7,644 nucleotides of DNA from assembly GCA_903644035.1 (NCBI GenBank), contig CAHJXG010000075.1:1-7644 (forward strand), given 5' to 3'. Positions within the stretch are counted from its first letter, which is position 1; every line of letters starts with the position of its first letter. This document shows positions 1 through 6,197 of the stretch, in pieces. The position numbers and the translations under genes were made by a program. The notes under the pieces are model-generated. The model was not told the origin of the DNA. It saw only the letters and a list, made by a program, of their open reading frames with translations, and searched no databases. Source of the DNA: Rhodospirillales bacterium. GTDB lineage: Bacteria > Pseudomonadota > Alphaproteobacteria > Acetobacterales > Acetobacteraceae.

Positions 1-57
1 AACCTCCGGCGAGATGCGCGCGGCCAGGCAGTCCGTGATCGGCTGGTCCAGGCTCAC
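1..57 (-). CDS. 5' end of an unidentified gene, translationally coupled to the PurD-like gene
   Basis: Only the first 19 codons are visible; the gene runs leftward off the window. The GTG start (57-55) shares four bases (GTGA) with the TGA stop of the PurD-like gene, the classic arrangement for translational coupling. The readable N-terminus is MSLDQPITDCLAARISPEV. There is no strong Shine-Dalgarno just upstream (only a weak AGG about 10 bases away), which also fits re-initiation after the upstream gene. I do not recognise the family from so short a piece. Its role may be tied to the PurD-like protein because the two would be made from one message. The reading frame is inferred from the overlap and from the absence of stops up to the window edge, and the product is unknown. 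Confidence 0.55.
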   Translation of the reverse strand, partial: MSLDQPITDCLAARISPEV

Positions 58-1358
58 GCTGCGTCTGCCTGGGCGTCTGCCGCCGCGGTGCCCGGCTGCG
101 TCAGCCAGCCGAGCCGTGCCAGCCGCGCCCCCTCCCCGGCCAGGAAGCGGTCGCCGATGTCGCCGCGCCAGCGCAGGTCGGGGATGATCACGTTGCGCGC
201 CCGGGCCGCCGCCGCCGCCTGCGCCTGCGGCACCGTCGGGCCGGTGCCGGTCACCACCATGGCGTAGCCGGTGCGGCGCCGGGCGAACAGCTGGCCCCCT
301 TCCAGCCGCATGTCGGAGTAGTGGTAATGCGGCAGCTCCGCCCCGTCCGGCGGCTCGTGGAAGAAGATCGGCGGGTCCGCCGCAGGGTCGGCGCCGGGCT
401 GCTCCTCGGGAAAGCCCGGCACGGTCAGCACGATGCCGACAGACCAGCCCGGCAGCGTCGCAAATCCCCCCGTGCCGCCCTGCATCATGCGGCCCAGCAG
501 GTCGCCCCAGCCGTCCCGCTGCAGCGGCGCCAGCACGGCGAAGCCGGGGTTGCCGAAACGGCAGGTGAACTCCAGCGGCCACAGCCCGGCCTCGTTGGCG
601 ATCATGTTGAGGTTGAGATAGCCGACGTGCCCGGCGGCGGCGAGCAGCGGCGCGATCCGGCCCAGCGTCGCGTCGAACAGCGCGTCGGCGCCCTCGTAGG
701 ACAGCAGGGTGCCCATCTCCCCGGTCATCTCGCCCAGTTCGCCGGGGAAGAAGCGCTTGTGCTCGAAATCGATGCAGGCGGGACGCAGGAACGCCTGGCC
801 GTCGAAATACGCGCCGACGCCGACCTCCACCCCCTCCAGCCGCGGCATCAGCAGCACGCGGCCCGGCGGCGTGCGGGACAGCTGGAACAGCACGTCGGCG
901 CCCTCTCGATGGTCGCCCACGAAGGTCGCCCGCGCGTTGTTGTCGTGCTTCAGCACGGTGCGCCCGGGATACTGGCGGAGCCAGGCGGCGGCATCGGCCG
1001 GGCTGTCGAACGGGTGGCTCGCGGCGATCTGCAGGCCGGCGTCCCGGAGCGTCGCCTGGCCGAAGGAGCGGTCGTATTCCAGCCGGTCCCCCAGCGCGCT
1101 GCCGCCGATCACCTGGTAGCCGGCCTGCCGCAGCGCGTCCTGCTCGGCGCCGCGCCCGACCTTCTCGAACAGCACCAGCCCGTCGCGGCCCACCCAGTCC
1201 AGCTCGGTCCGCCAATCCGCCACCGGGTCGAGCAGGCCCGCGAAGCAGCCGGCATAGGACGGATCCCCGGCATGGACGCGCACCTCGTGCCCCTCACGCG
1301 CCAGGCTGAGATAGAGGTCCCCCAGGTCGATCCGCGATCCGATGCCGAGAACCCGCAA
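54..1358 (-). CDS. Divergent PurD-like ATP-grasp ligase (phosphoribosylamine-glycine ligase family)
   Basis: 434 residues, close to the usual PurD length of about 430, and similar in layout along its whole length. It has an N-terminal Rossmann-like segment (MRVLGIGS), an ATP-grasp core with VLK (Lys137), GVEVGVGAYFDG (176-187), D197-F-E-HKR (200-202) and GEMTGEMG (209-216). A LEFTCRFGNPG segment (262-272) matches the PurD EFNCRFGDPE block, and a C-terminal part ends in RGDIGDRF. PurD joins glycine to phosphoribosylamine in purine synthesis. Here the N-terminal GGREHA signature and the glycine-rich GKG loop after the lysine are absent, and the metal-ligand Asn of EFN is Thr265, so a different carboxylate-amine ligation is possible. 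The start is TTG (1358-1356), chosen because GGAGGTGA ends three bases upstream and no better start keeps the N-terminus. The stop overlaps the next leftward gene. Fold is confident; substrate is not. Confidence 0.85.
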   Translation of the reverse strand: MRVLGIGSRIDLGDLYLSLAREGHEVRVHAGDPSYAGCFAGLLDPVADWRTELDWVGRDGLVLFEKVGRGAEQDALRQAGYQVIGGSALGDRLEYDRSFGQATLRDAGLQIAASHPFDSPADAAAWLRQYPGRTVLKHDNNARATFVGDHREGADVLFQLSRTPPGRVLLMPRLEGVEVGVGAYFDGQAFLRPACIDFEHKRFFPGELGEMTGEMGTLLSYEGADALFDATLGRIAPLLAAAGHVGYLNLNMIANEAGLWPLEFTCRFGNPGFAVLAPLQRDGWGDLLGRMMQGGTGGFATLPGWSVGIVLTVPGFPEEQPGADPAADPPIFFHEPPDGAELPHYHYSDMRLEGGQLFARRRTGYAMVVTGTGPTVPQAQAAAAARARNVIIPDLRWRGDIGDRFLAGEGARLARLGWLTQPGTAAADAQADAA

Positions 1359-1371
1359 CTATCACCTCCGT
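1359..1371 (-). promoter_or_regulatory. Strong Shine-Dalgarno that fixes a TTG start
   Basis: On the minus strand this reads GCACGGAGGTGATAG... with an eight-base GGAGGTGA match to the 16S rRNA tail, followed by TAG and then TTG at 1358-1356. The near-perfect site at normal spacing (six bases from GGAGG to the start) decides the TTG start of the PurD-like gene. It may compensate for the weak initiation codon. Confidence 0.7.
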
Positions 1372-1410
1372 GCCACCCTGCCCTATGCCGTACCGCACAA
1401 CCCCGGCCCT

Positions 1411-1455
1411 CACAAGACGGGGCAGGACAAGGTGGTGCACGACAAGACGGGGCAC
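1411..1455. repeat. 15-bp tandem repeat, three copies
   Basis: Three adjacent 15-bp units occupy 1411-1425, 1426-1440 and 1441-1455, with plus-strand consensus GACAAGACGGGGCAC. The first and third share 13 consecutive bases (ACAAGACGGGGCA at 1412 and 1442). The middle unit is GACAAGGTGGTGCAC, with three differences from the third. A decayed fourth unit may follow at 1456. The array fills much of the 105-bp gap between the unknown 329-residue gene and the PurD-like gene, ending about 50 bases before the TTG start. It could be a regulatory array for the leftward gene, part of the untranslated leader, or simple slippage-derived repetition. The sequence alone does not choose between these. Confidence 0.75.
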
Positions 1456-1463
1456 GCCACGGG

Positions 1464-2453
1464 TCACCAGACCATCCGCGGCCCGAAGTCGCCGTCATGC
1501 GGCTTGAAGCGGGGCGACGCCTGCCATTCCTGCATGGGCATGAAGCGCGGAGCCAGGAACCGGTAGGTGCGGCCCAGCAGCGCCCAGGTCCCATCCGACC
1601 CGTCAAGGGTCGCCGCGTCCCACGCCGCCAGGATCGGCTCCCATCCGCGCAGGCTGCAATACAGCCAGTCCCGGTGCTGGCGGATGAGGGCGCGCCAGGC
1701 GTCCAGCGCCCGCAGCGCGTCCAGCACGACCTCGGTCTGGCCGTCCACGTCGGCAAACCGCGCGTTGATCCTGCCAAGGGCGATGCTGGTCAGCCGCGTG
1801 ACGCGGGACAGCAGTTCCAACCCGGACAGGTTCTGCGCGAACCCTCCCGCCAGGCGCCGCAACCGCCCGGTGAGCCGCAGCACCCGGCGCAGCAGCCAGT
1901 CCCGCAGCGCCTCGATGAAGCTCATCTCGTGCGCCGCCTCCTCCGCCAGCTGGGCCGCCGCCGCCGGGTCGGGAATGCCGAGGCGCGCCGCGGCCTCGAT
2001 GTAGGCGGCTTGCAGGCCGGGGCGCATGGCAGGCTCCGCCGCCGCCGCCAGCACGGCCTGCGGCTCGGACCTGGCCCAGTCCACGGAGGTGTCCACGCCG
2101 AGCTGGCTGATGAGCTGCAGCTTCAGGCGCGACGCCGCCAGCTGCTGATGCAGCGGGCTTGGCTGCCAGCTCGCCGCGCCGTCCAGCACCTCGACCGGCA
2201 GCGGGTCGCCGAGCCGCAGGGCGGCGACGAAGTCGAGCGACCGGGCGATCCGGGCCAGCATCTGGCCATCCGTCGAGGCATCGTCGATGCCAAGCTCAGC
2301 CTGGAGCGAGCGCAACGGCAGCACGGCGGTGCTGCGGCCCAGCGGCATGACCAGCGACGGCGTGCCGTCCGCCTCCGCCGGGCGGAACACGACATCGCCC
2401 AGCCTGCTGAACAGCGGGTGTTCGAGGGTGCACCGGTTGGAGGCGGCAAGCAT
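1464..2453 (-). CDS. Conserved-looking hypothetical protein, helical, 329 residues
   Basis: I do not recognise a named domain. Residues 1-95 look mixed alpha/beta and rich in Leu/Val. From about 125 to 280 the protein is predicted helical and rich in Ala, Leu and Arg, with a basic amphipathic stretch (DWLLRRVLRLTGRLRRLAGG, 185-204). The C-terminus is aromatic, with WLYCSLRGW (263-271), TYRFLAPRFMPMQEW (296-310) and FGPRMVW at the end. There is no signal peptide and no convincing transmembrane helix. Normal codon use and a good start support a real gene: ATG at 2453-2451, with an AGGA Shine-Dalgarno seven bases upstream. It sits 58 bp after the zincin gene in the same direction and may be cotranscribed. 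The basic helix could bind a membrane surface or nucleic acid, which is a guess. The conserved-looking aromatic C-terminus suggests a family restricted to related alphaproteobacteria. Confidence 0.75.
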   Translation of the reverse strand: MLAASNRCTLEHPLFSRLGDVVFRPAEADGTPSLVMPLGRSTAVLPLRSLQAELGIDDASTDGQMLARIARSLDFVAALRLGDPLPVEVLDGAASWQPSPLHQQLAASRLKLQLISQLGVDTSVDWARSEPQAVLAAAAEPAMRPGLQAAYIEAAARLGIPDPAAAAQLAEEAAHEMSFIEALRDWLLRRVLRLTGRLRRLAGGFAQNLSGLELLSRVTRLTSIALGRINARFADVDGQTEVVLDALRALDAWRALIRQHRDWLYCSLRGWEPILAAWDAATLDGSDGTWALLGRTYRFLAPRFMPMQEWQASPRFKPHDGDFGPRMVW

Positions 2454-2498
2454 GGCCGCATCCTATCCAGGGATGGTTAACAAGCCCTGAGCGGCATC

Positions 2499-2511
2499 GC
2501 CCGCAGCGGGC
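2499..2511 (-). terminator. Small GC hairpin just after the zincin stop codon
   Basis: An inverted repeat GCCCG-CAG-CGGGC (2499-2503 / 2507-2511) lies directly after the TAG stop (2514-2512) of the zincin gene. The 5-bp stem has a 3-base loop and no T-run on the minus strand, so it is at best a weak or attenuating terminator. It could instead stabilise the 3' end of the zincin message. Read-through into the downstream gene seems likely. Confidence 0.25.
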
Positions 2512-2910
2512 CTACTCCCCCTCCGCTTCGAGCGTCGCGATGTCGGCGTCGCTGAAGCCGAAATGGTGGGCGATCTCGTGGATCAGCACGTTGCGGACGA
2601 GGCGGAACAGGTCCTCCCCCGTCTCGATCCATTCCAGCAGGATCGGCTCGCGATACAGCACGACCAGATCCGGCGCCTGCGGCGTGCCGCCCGCGTCCTT
2701 CTGCCCGAGCGGCACGCCGCGATATAGCCCGGTCAGCTCCCAGGCGTTGTCGATGCCCAGCTCGCCCAGGGTCTCGTCATCCGCGACCTCCTCCACCAGG
2801 ATCGACACGCCGCGCACCCGGCGGCGCAGCACGTCGGGGATCGCCGCGAGCGCGCGGTCGGCCAGATCGGCGATGTCTTCGGGCGCGGGAGGCAGGGTAT
2901 AGATGGGCAT
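2512..2910 (-). CDS. Small zincin-like metallopeptidase family protein (DUF1025 / MPN-like HExxH family)
   Basis: 132 residues, the normal size for this small zincin family (Pfam Zincin_1, formerly DUF1025). The signature is [14 protein letters not shown] (111-124): His111, Glu112 and His115 form the HExxH zinc site, and Asp121 in the SDxD segment is a plausible further ligand. A Tyr-Arg-Glu-Pro-Ile strand (87-91) and the [17 protein letters not shown] approach are typical. Members are often annotated as metallopeptidases, but their substrates are generally unknown, and some may be non-proteolytic. It is cytosolic, with no signal sequence or membrane segment. The ATG at 2910-2908 is preceded by GGATAGG about four bases upstream. 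It is the first gene of the leftward block, divergent from the pterin dehydratase gene, with only 39 bp between start codons. Confidence 0.88.
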   Translation of the reverse strand: MPIYTLPPAPEDIADLADRALAAIPDVLRRRVRGVSILVEEVADDETLGELGIDNAWELTGLYRGVPLGQKDAGGTPQAPDLVVLYREPILLEWIETGEDLFRLVRNVLIHEIAHHFGFSDADIATLEAEGE

Positions 2911-2949
2911 GGGCCTATCCGCCCCATCCCGCGCCGGAGGTCAACCGAA
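2911..2949. promoter_or_regulatory. Compact 39-bp divergent gap holding two ribosome binding sites
   Basis: The gap holds a leftward GGATAGG for the zincin gene and a rightward GGAGG (nine bases before ATG 2950) for the pterin dehydratase gene. There is no room for two complete -35/-10 promoters. Each gene's promoter must therefore overlap the other's 5' coding region, or transcripts are nearly leaderless. I see no clear sigma-70 boxes or operator palindrome in the gap. Confidence 0.4.
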
Positions 2950-3258
2950 ATGCCGCATCCCGCCCCCATCGAGCCGTTGACGCCAGCCGAGCGCGACCAG
3001 CTGGCGGACACCCTGCCCGGTTGGCGCCTGCTGCCGGACCGGGACGCCATCGCCCGGGATTTCAAGTTCCGGGACTTCAGCGCCGCCTGGGGCTTCATGG
3101 CGCGGGTGGCCCTGCTGGCGGAACGGCACGACCACCATCCCGAGTGGTCGAACGTCTACAACCGGGTTTCCGTCACCCTCACCACGCACGACGCCGGCGG
3201 CCTGTCGGGGCGGGATGTCAGGCTGGCGCAGGCCATAGACGCCATCCTGCCCGGCTGA
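2950..3258 (+). CDS. phhB: Pterin-4a-carbinolamine dehydratase (4a-hydroxytetrahydrobiopterin dehydratase)
   Basis: 102 residues, the full length of the PCD/DCoH family. The enzyme dehydrates the 4a-carbinolamine formed by aromatic amino-acid hydroxylases, regenerating quinonoid dihydropterin, and acts in the cytosol (EC 4.2.1.96). The family signature is complete: Glu58-x3-His62-His63-Pro64-x5-Tyr70-x9-His80-x8-Asp89, with the catalytic His pair in RHDHHPEW and the closing segment [12 protein letters not shown] (86-97). The ATG start has GGAGG nine bases upstream. No phenylalanine hydroxylase gene is visible nearby, so the partner is unknown. Stand-alone members in bacteria without a hydroxylase have also been linked to pterin or molybdopterin cofactor metabolism. 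The mmcB-like gene follows after 58 bp in the same direction. Confidence 0.95.
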   Translation: MPHPAPIEPLTPAERDQLADTLPGWRLLPDRDAIARDFKFRDFSAAWGFMARVALLAERHDHHPEWSNVYNRVSVTLTTHDAGGLSGRDVRLAQAIDAILPG

Positions 3259-3271
3259 GCGCGCGGACAGC

Positions 3272-3288
3272 CGGAATGACGGTTTCCG
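3272..3288. repeat. Short inverted repeat between the dehydratase and MmcB genes
   Basis: CGGAA (3272-3276), a 7-base spacer, and TTCCG (3284-3288) can form a 5-bp stem in the 58-bp gap. There is no T-run after it, so it is unlikely to terminate transcription. It may be an RNA processing or stability element, a small operator, or chance. I see no second copy in the window. Confidence 0.25.
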
Positions 3289-3316
3289 CCGGCGCGATGC
3301 TGGGCTAGGACGAGCC

Positions 3317-3793
3317 ATGGACCCCGACATCGCGACCATCCCCGAGCGGTCGCTCGCGATCCGGCGCGCCGCGTCGCGCCTGTGCTTCCAGCTCGGCTGG
3401 TCGCCGCTGCATGAGATGCCGCTGCCGAACCACCGCCGGGCGGACATCATGGCGCTGCGCCCCGATGGCGGGTTCGCCTGCATCGAGGTGAAGTCCGGGG
3501 CGCGCGACTTCCTGACCGACGGCAAGTGGCCGGAGTATCGGGAGTACTCGGACTGCGTGTACTTCGCGGTGGACGCGGACTTCCCGCTGGCGCTGCTGCC
3601 GCCCGACACCGGGCTGATCGTCGCCTGCGACGGGGCCGCCGAGGTCCTGCGGGAGCCGCCGGTGCACGCCCTGTCCCCGGCCCGCCGCCGCGCCCTGCTG
3701 CACCGCTTCGCCACCCTGGCCGCCCAGCGCCTGGCCTGGGCGCAGGACCCGGACGGACAGAACAGCCTGCGGACGGCGCTCCGCGCCGAGTAG
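3317..3793 (+). CDS. mmcB: MmcB-family DNA repair protein (PD-(D/E)XK nuclease fold)
   Basis: 158 residues, matching the alphaproteobacterial MmcB family (Pfam PF06319, formerly DUF1052). The nuclease-fold signature is RADIMAL with Asp43, then IEVKSG with Glu57 and Lys59, giving D-x13-E-x-K. Further family marks are DFLTDGKWPEYREYSDCVYFAV, the strand FPLALLPPDTGLIVACDGAAEVLR, and the C-terminal helices SPARRRALLHRFATLAAQRL. In Caulobacter, MmcB helps survival after mitomycin C cross-linking, and the gene is part of the LexA regulon. I find no GTTC-N7-GTTC LexA box in the 58 bp upstream, so SOS control is not supported here, although a promoter could lie further upstream. The start is ATG with AGGA six bases upstream. 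It converges on hldE with 12 bp between stop codons. Confidence 0.9.
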   Translation: MDPDIATIPERSLAIRRAASRLCFQLGWSPLHEMPLPNHRRADIMALRPDGGFACIEVKSGARDFLTDGKWPEYREYSDCVYFAVDADFPLALLPPDTGLIVACDGAAEVLREPPVHALSPARRRALLHRFATLAAQRLAWAQDPDGQNSLRTALRAE

Positions 3794-3805
3794 GCCTTGG
3801 GGCGC

Positions 3806-5350
3806 TTACCCCGCGCTCCGCACCGCCGTCATCTTCTGCACCGTGGCCGTCGTCGAGTAGCCCGGCAGCAGCTCGGCCAGCCAGACCCGGCCGCCCCAGC
3901 CCTGCACCAGCTCGGCGCCGACCACGGCGTCCAGGGTGTAGTCGGCGCCCTTGACCAGCAGCTCCGGGCGGAGCGCGGCGAGCGTCTCGACCGGCGTGTC
4001 GTCGTCGTAGATGCACACGAGGTCCACGGCGGACAGGCTGGCCAGCACCGCCGCGCGCGCGGCCTCCGGCTGCACCGGGCGGCTGCTGCCCTTGAGCCGC
4101 CGCACGCTGGCGTCCGAGTTCAGCCCGACCACCAGGCGGTCGCACTGGCTGCGCGCCTGCTCCAGGAGGTGCACGTGGCCGGGGTGCAGCAGGTCGAAGC
4201 AGCCATTGGTGAAGCCGGTCCGCCAGCCCCGGCGGCGCCAGCGCTCCACCTGCTCGGCCGCAGATTCCAGCGTCACGACCTTGCGCAGCGCGCCGCCCTG
4301 GGGGCTGAGGGCCGAGAGCAGGTCGCCCTCCCGCGCGACGGCGGTGCCGACCTTGCCGACGACGATCCCGGCCGCGATGTTCGCCAGGCGCGCCGCCATC
4401 GGCAGCGGCACCCCGGCCGCCATCGCCGCCGCGAGCGTCGCGACCACCGTGTCTCCCGCCCCGGACACGTCGAACACCTCCGGCGCCTCCGCCGGGAAGT
4501 GGTGGGTGCCGTCGGCGTCCACCAGCGTCATGCCGTCCTCGGCCCGCGTCACCAGCACGGCGCCGAAGCCGTGCGCGTCGCGCAGCGCGAAGGCCGCGGC
4601 GACGATGGCCGCCTCGTCATCGACCGTCAGGCCCGTCGCCTCCGCCAGCTCCCGCCGGTTGGGCGTCACCACGTCGGCGCCGGCATAGCGGGCGTAGTCC
4701 GGCCCCTTGGGGTCGACCACGACCCGGCGCCCGCCGGCCTTCGCCGCGGCGATCAGCTGTGCCGGGATGTCGCCGGACAGCACGCCCTTGTTGTAGTCGG
4801 ACAGGATGGCGACCGAGGTCGCCGCCAGCGTGTCGTGCGCGATGCGCATCATGCGCTCGGCGAGCTTCGGGTTGACCGGCCCGACCTCCTCCCGGTCGGA
4901 CCGCAGCAGCTGCTGGCCCTGGCTGACGTAGCGCGTCTTGACCGTGGTGGCACGCCCGCCCTGCACCAGCAGCCACGGCTCGACGCCGGGCTGGCCGCCC
5001 ACCAGGCCCGTGAGGTCCGAGCCGGCCTGGTCGTCCCCCACCACCGACACGAAGGCCACCGCTGCACCGAGCGCCGTCAGGTTGCGCACCACGTTGCCCG
5101 CGCCCCCCGGCATGGCCACCTCGCGCTCCACCGTCAGGATCGGGATCGGCGCCTCGGGGCTGATGCGCTCCACAGTCCCGTACACGTAGCGGTCGAGCAT
5201 CACGTCGCCGATCACCATGACGCTGGTGCGGGACAGGCGGCGGACGGCGTCGGCGAGGCCGTCCTGGTCGAGCGCCACCACGTCTCCGGGGAGATCCTGG
5301 GCTGGGTCGCCGCCGGGCTTGCCGGGCTGGGAGGTGTCGTCCATCGTCAT
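3806..5350 (-). CDS. hldE: Bifunctional heptose-7-phosphate kinase / heptose-1-phosphate adenylyltransferase HldE
   Basis: HldE performs two steps in ADP-heptose synthesis for the lipopolysaccharide inner core: phosphorylating D-glycero-D-manno-heptose 7-phosphate at C1, and later adenylylating the 1-phosphate. The N-terminal PfkB/ribokinase domain (about 42-345) shows GDVMLDRY (48-55), RISPEAPIP (62-70), GGAGN (82-86), DPKG (213-216) and the catalytic DVSGAGD (294-300, base Asp300). The C-terminal nucleotidyltransferase domain (about 375-510) shows TNGCFDLLHPGH (381-392, with HxGH at 389-392), KGADY (467-471) and GYSTT (497-501). At 514 residues it exceeds the roughly 477 of E. coli. The excess is mainly an N-terminal Gly/Pro/Asp-rich extension of about 30 residues. 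The ATG is preceded by a G-run (AGGGGGGCGG); a GTG near residue 24-25 after CGGAGAC is an alternative start. It follows the metallophosphoesterase gene by 43 bp and is probably cotranscribed. Confidence 0.96.
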   Translation of the reverse strand: MTMDDTSQPGKPGGDPAQDLPGDVVALDQDGLADAVRRLSRTSVMVIGDVMLDRYVYGTVERISPEAPIPILTVEREVAMPGGAGNVVRNLTALGAAVAFVSVVGDDQAGSDLTGLVGGQPGVEPWLLVQGGRATTVKTRYVSQGQQLLRSDREEVGPVNPKLAERMMRIAHDTLAATSVAILSDYNKGVLSGDIPAQLIAAAKAGGRRVVVDPKGPDYARYAGADVVTPNRRELAEATGLTVDDEAAIVAAAFALRDAHGFGAVLVTRAEDGMTLVDADGTHHFPAEAPEVFDVSGAGDTVVATLAAAMAAGVPLPMAARLANIAAGIVVGKVGTAVAREGDLLSALSPQGGALRKVVTLESAAEQVERWRRRGWRTGFTNGCFDLLHPGHVHLLEQARSQCDRLVVGLNSDASVRRLKGSSRPVQPEAARAAVLASLSAVDLVCIYDDDTPVETLAALRPELLVKGADYTLDAVVGAELVQGWGGRVWLAELLPGYSTTATVQKMTAVRSAG

Positions 5351-5393
5351 GGGCTACCGCCCCCCTGCGCAGGTGGCAAGTCGTGTGTTGGCG

Positions 5394-6197
5394 TCACGAC
5401 GGGGCCTCGCCGCTGCCGGGCGCATCCGCCTGCAGGAAACGCACCTCGTCGCCATCCAGCACGGCGCAGGTGAGCGGCCCGCCGCGGCCGGCTCCCGTGT
5501 CGATGCCGATGCGGTTGGCGCGCAGCGTGGGCTCCGGCTGCGGCGTGTGGCCGTGCACGACGACGAGGTCGGGCGCGTCGGGCAGCAAGGGGCCGCGCCG
5601 GTCGAGGAACGGCGCGCGGATCCAGAGCAGGTCGGACCATATCTGCCGGCTCAGCGGCACGCCGGGCCGGACGCCCGCATGGGCGAACATGTAGCCGTCG
5701 CGCTGATACCAGGGGGCCAGCCCGCGGAGGAACAGGACGTGGGCGCGCGGCACCAGCGCCGACCATTGCGCGAGCGGCGTGGACGGACGCAGGCCCCAGC
5801 TCATCAAGGTGTCGGTGCCGCCGTTGTCGAGCCAGTTGTCGGCCTCGCGCTGATCCTGCCGGGCCAAGGCCGACAGGAACATCCACTCATGGTTCCCCAT
5901 CAGGTTCACCATCGGCACACCCGGCACCGGCGGCCCGGCGGCCAGCAGCGCGAGCACCCCGGCCGAATCCGGGCCGCGGTCGATGAGGTCTCCCATGTGG
6001 ATCAGCAACGGCCGGCTGACCGGGCGCTCGTGGAAATCCTGGGCGATGGCGTCGTGCAGCGCCTGGAGCTGCGACCGGTGGCCATGCACGTCGCCGATGG
6101 CATAGATCCGGCGCCCGGGCGCCAAGCGGGGAAGGTCCGGCGCCCGAGGCCCCATGCCGAAGACGGATGCGAGAGTTGCTAACCTGCTGGTAATCAT
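5394..6197 (-). CDS. Calcineurin-like metallophosphoesterase (PPP-type Ser/Thr phosphatase or Ap4A hydrolase-like)
   Basis: 267 residues with the complete two-metal phosphoesterase motif set: GDVHG (35-39), GDLIDRG (69-75), GNHE (101-104), FAHAGV (171-176, His173) and VHGHTP (214-219). This is the bacterial and lambda-phosphatase-like branch of the PPP family, which includes protein phosphatases and ApaH/PrpE dinucleoside tetraphosphatases. Substrate cannot be assigned from motifs. It is cytosolic, with no signal peptide. The ATG at 6197-6195 was chosen because it gives a natural MITSRLATL N-terminus and an ordinary family length. The ribosome binding site is weak (a GGGG about 14 bases upstream). 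The reading frame stays open far upstream, but that part is antisense to the EAL-like gene and should not be included. The gene lies 43 bp upstream of hldE in the same direction. A role in heptose dephosphorylation (as GmhB does) is not implied, because this fold is not the HAD fold of GmhB. Confidence 0.9.
   Translation of the reverse strand: MITSRLATLASVFGMGPRAPDLPRLAPGRRIYAIGDVHGHRSQLQALHDAIAQDFHERPVSRPLLIHMGDLIDRGPDSAGVLALLAAGPPVPGVPMVNLMGNHEWMFLSALARQDQREADNWLDNGGTDTLMSWGLRPSTPLAQWSALVPRAHVLFLRGLAPWYQRDGYMFAHAGVRPGVPLSRQIWSDLLWIRAPFLDRRGPLLPDAPDLVVVHGHTPQPEPTLRANRIGIDTGAGRGGPLTCAVLDGDEVRFLQADAPGSGEAPS

Noticed and set aside
1381..1435. Leftward sigma-70 promoter (TTGTGA, 17 bases, TACGGC) for the PurD-like gene
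   Set aside because: The -10 match is poor, and similar matches are expected by chance.
321..2480. Plus-strand open frame of 719 codons across the PurD-like and unknown genes
   Set aside because: It is antisense to two well-supported genes, spans their intergenic gap, and its product is rich in Arg, Gln, Pro and His with no domain. This is the usual mirror frame of GC-rich codons.
2476..2481. GTTAAC with adjacent bases as a CtrA site upstream of the unknown 329-residue gene
   Set aside because: Only one TTAA half-site is present; the second half at seven-base spacing is missing.
3276..3308. Ten-codon mini-frame (MTVSAGAMLG) whose stop touches the MmcB ribosome binding site
   Set aside because: Too short to separate from chance, with no run of regulatory codons and no attenuator hairpins after it.
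3799..3812. GGGG-CGCTTA-CCCC hairpin between the convergent mmcB and hldE stops as a bidirectional terminator
   Set aside because: The stem is only 4 bp and lacks a T-run on either strand.
3797..5473. Plus-strand open frame of 558 codons opposite hldE
   Set aside because: HldE is unambiguous on the other strand, and the product here is His/Arg/Gln-rich low-complexity shadow sequence.
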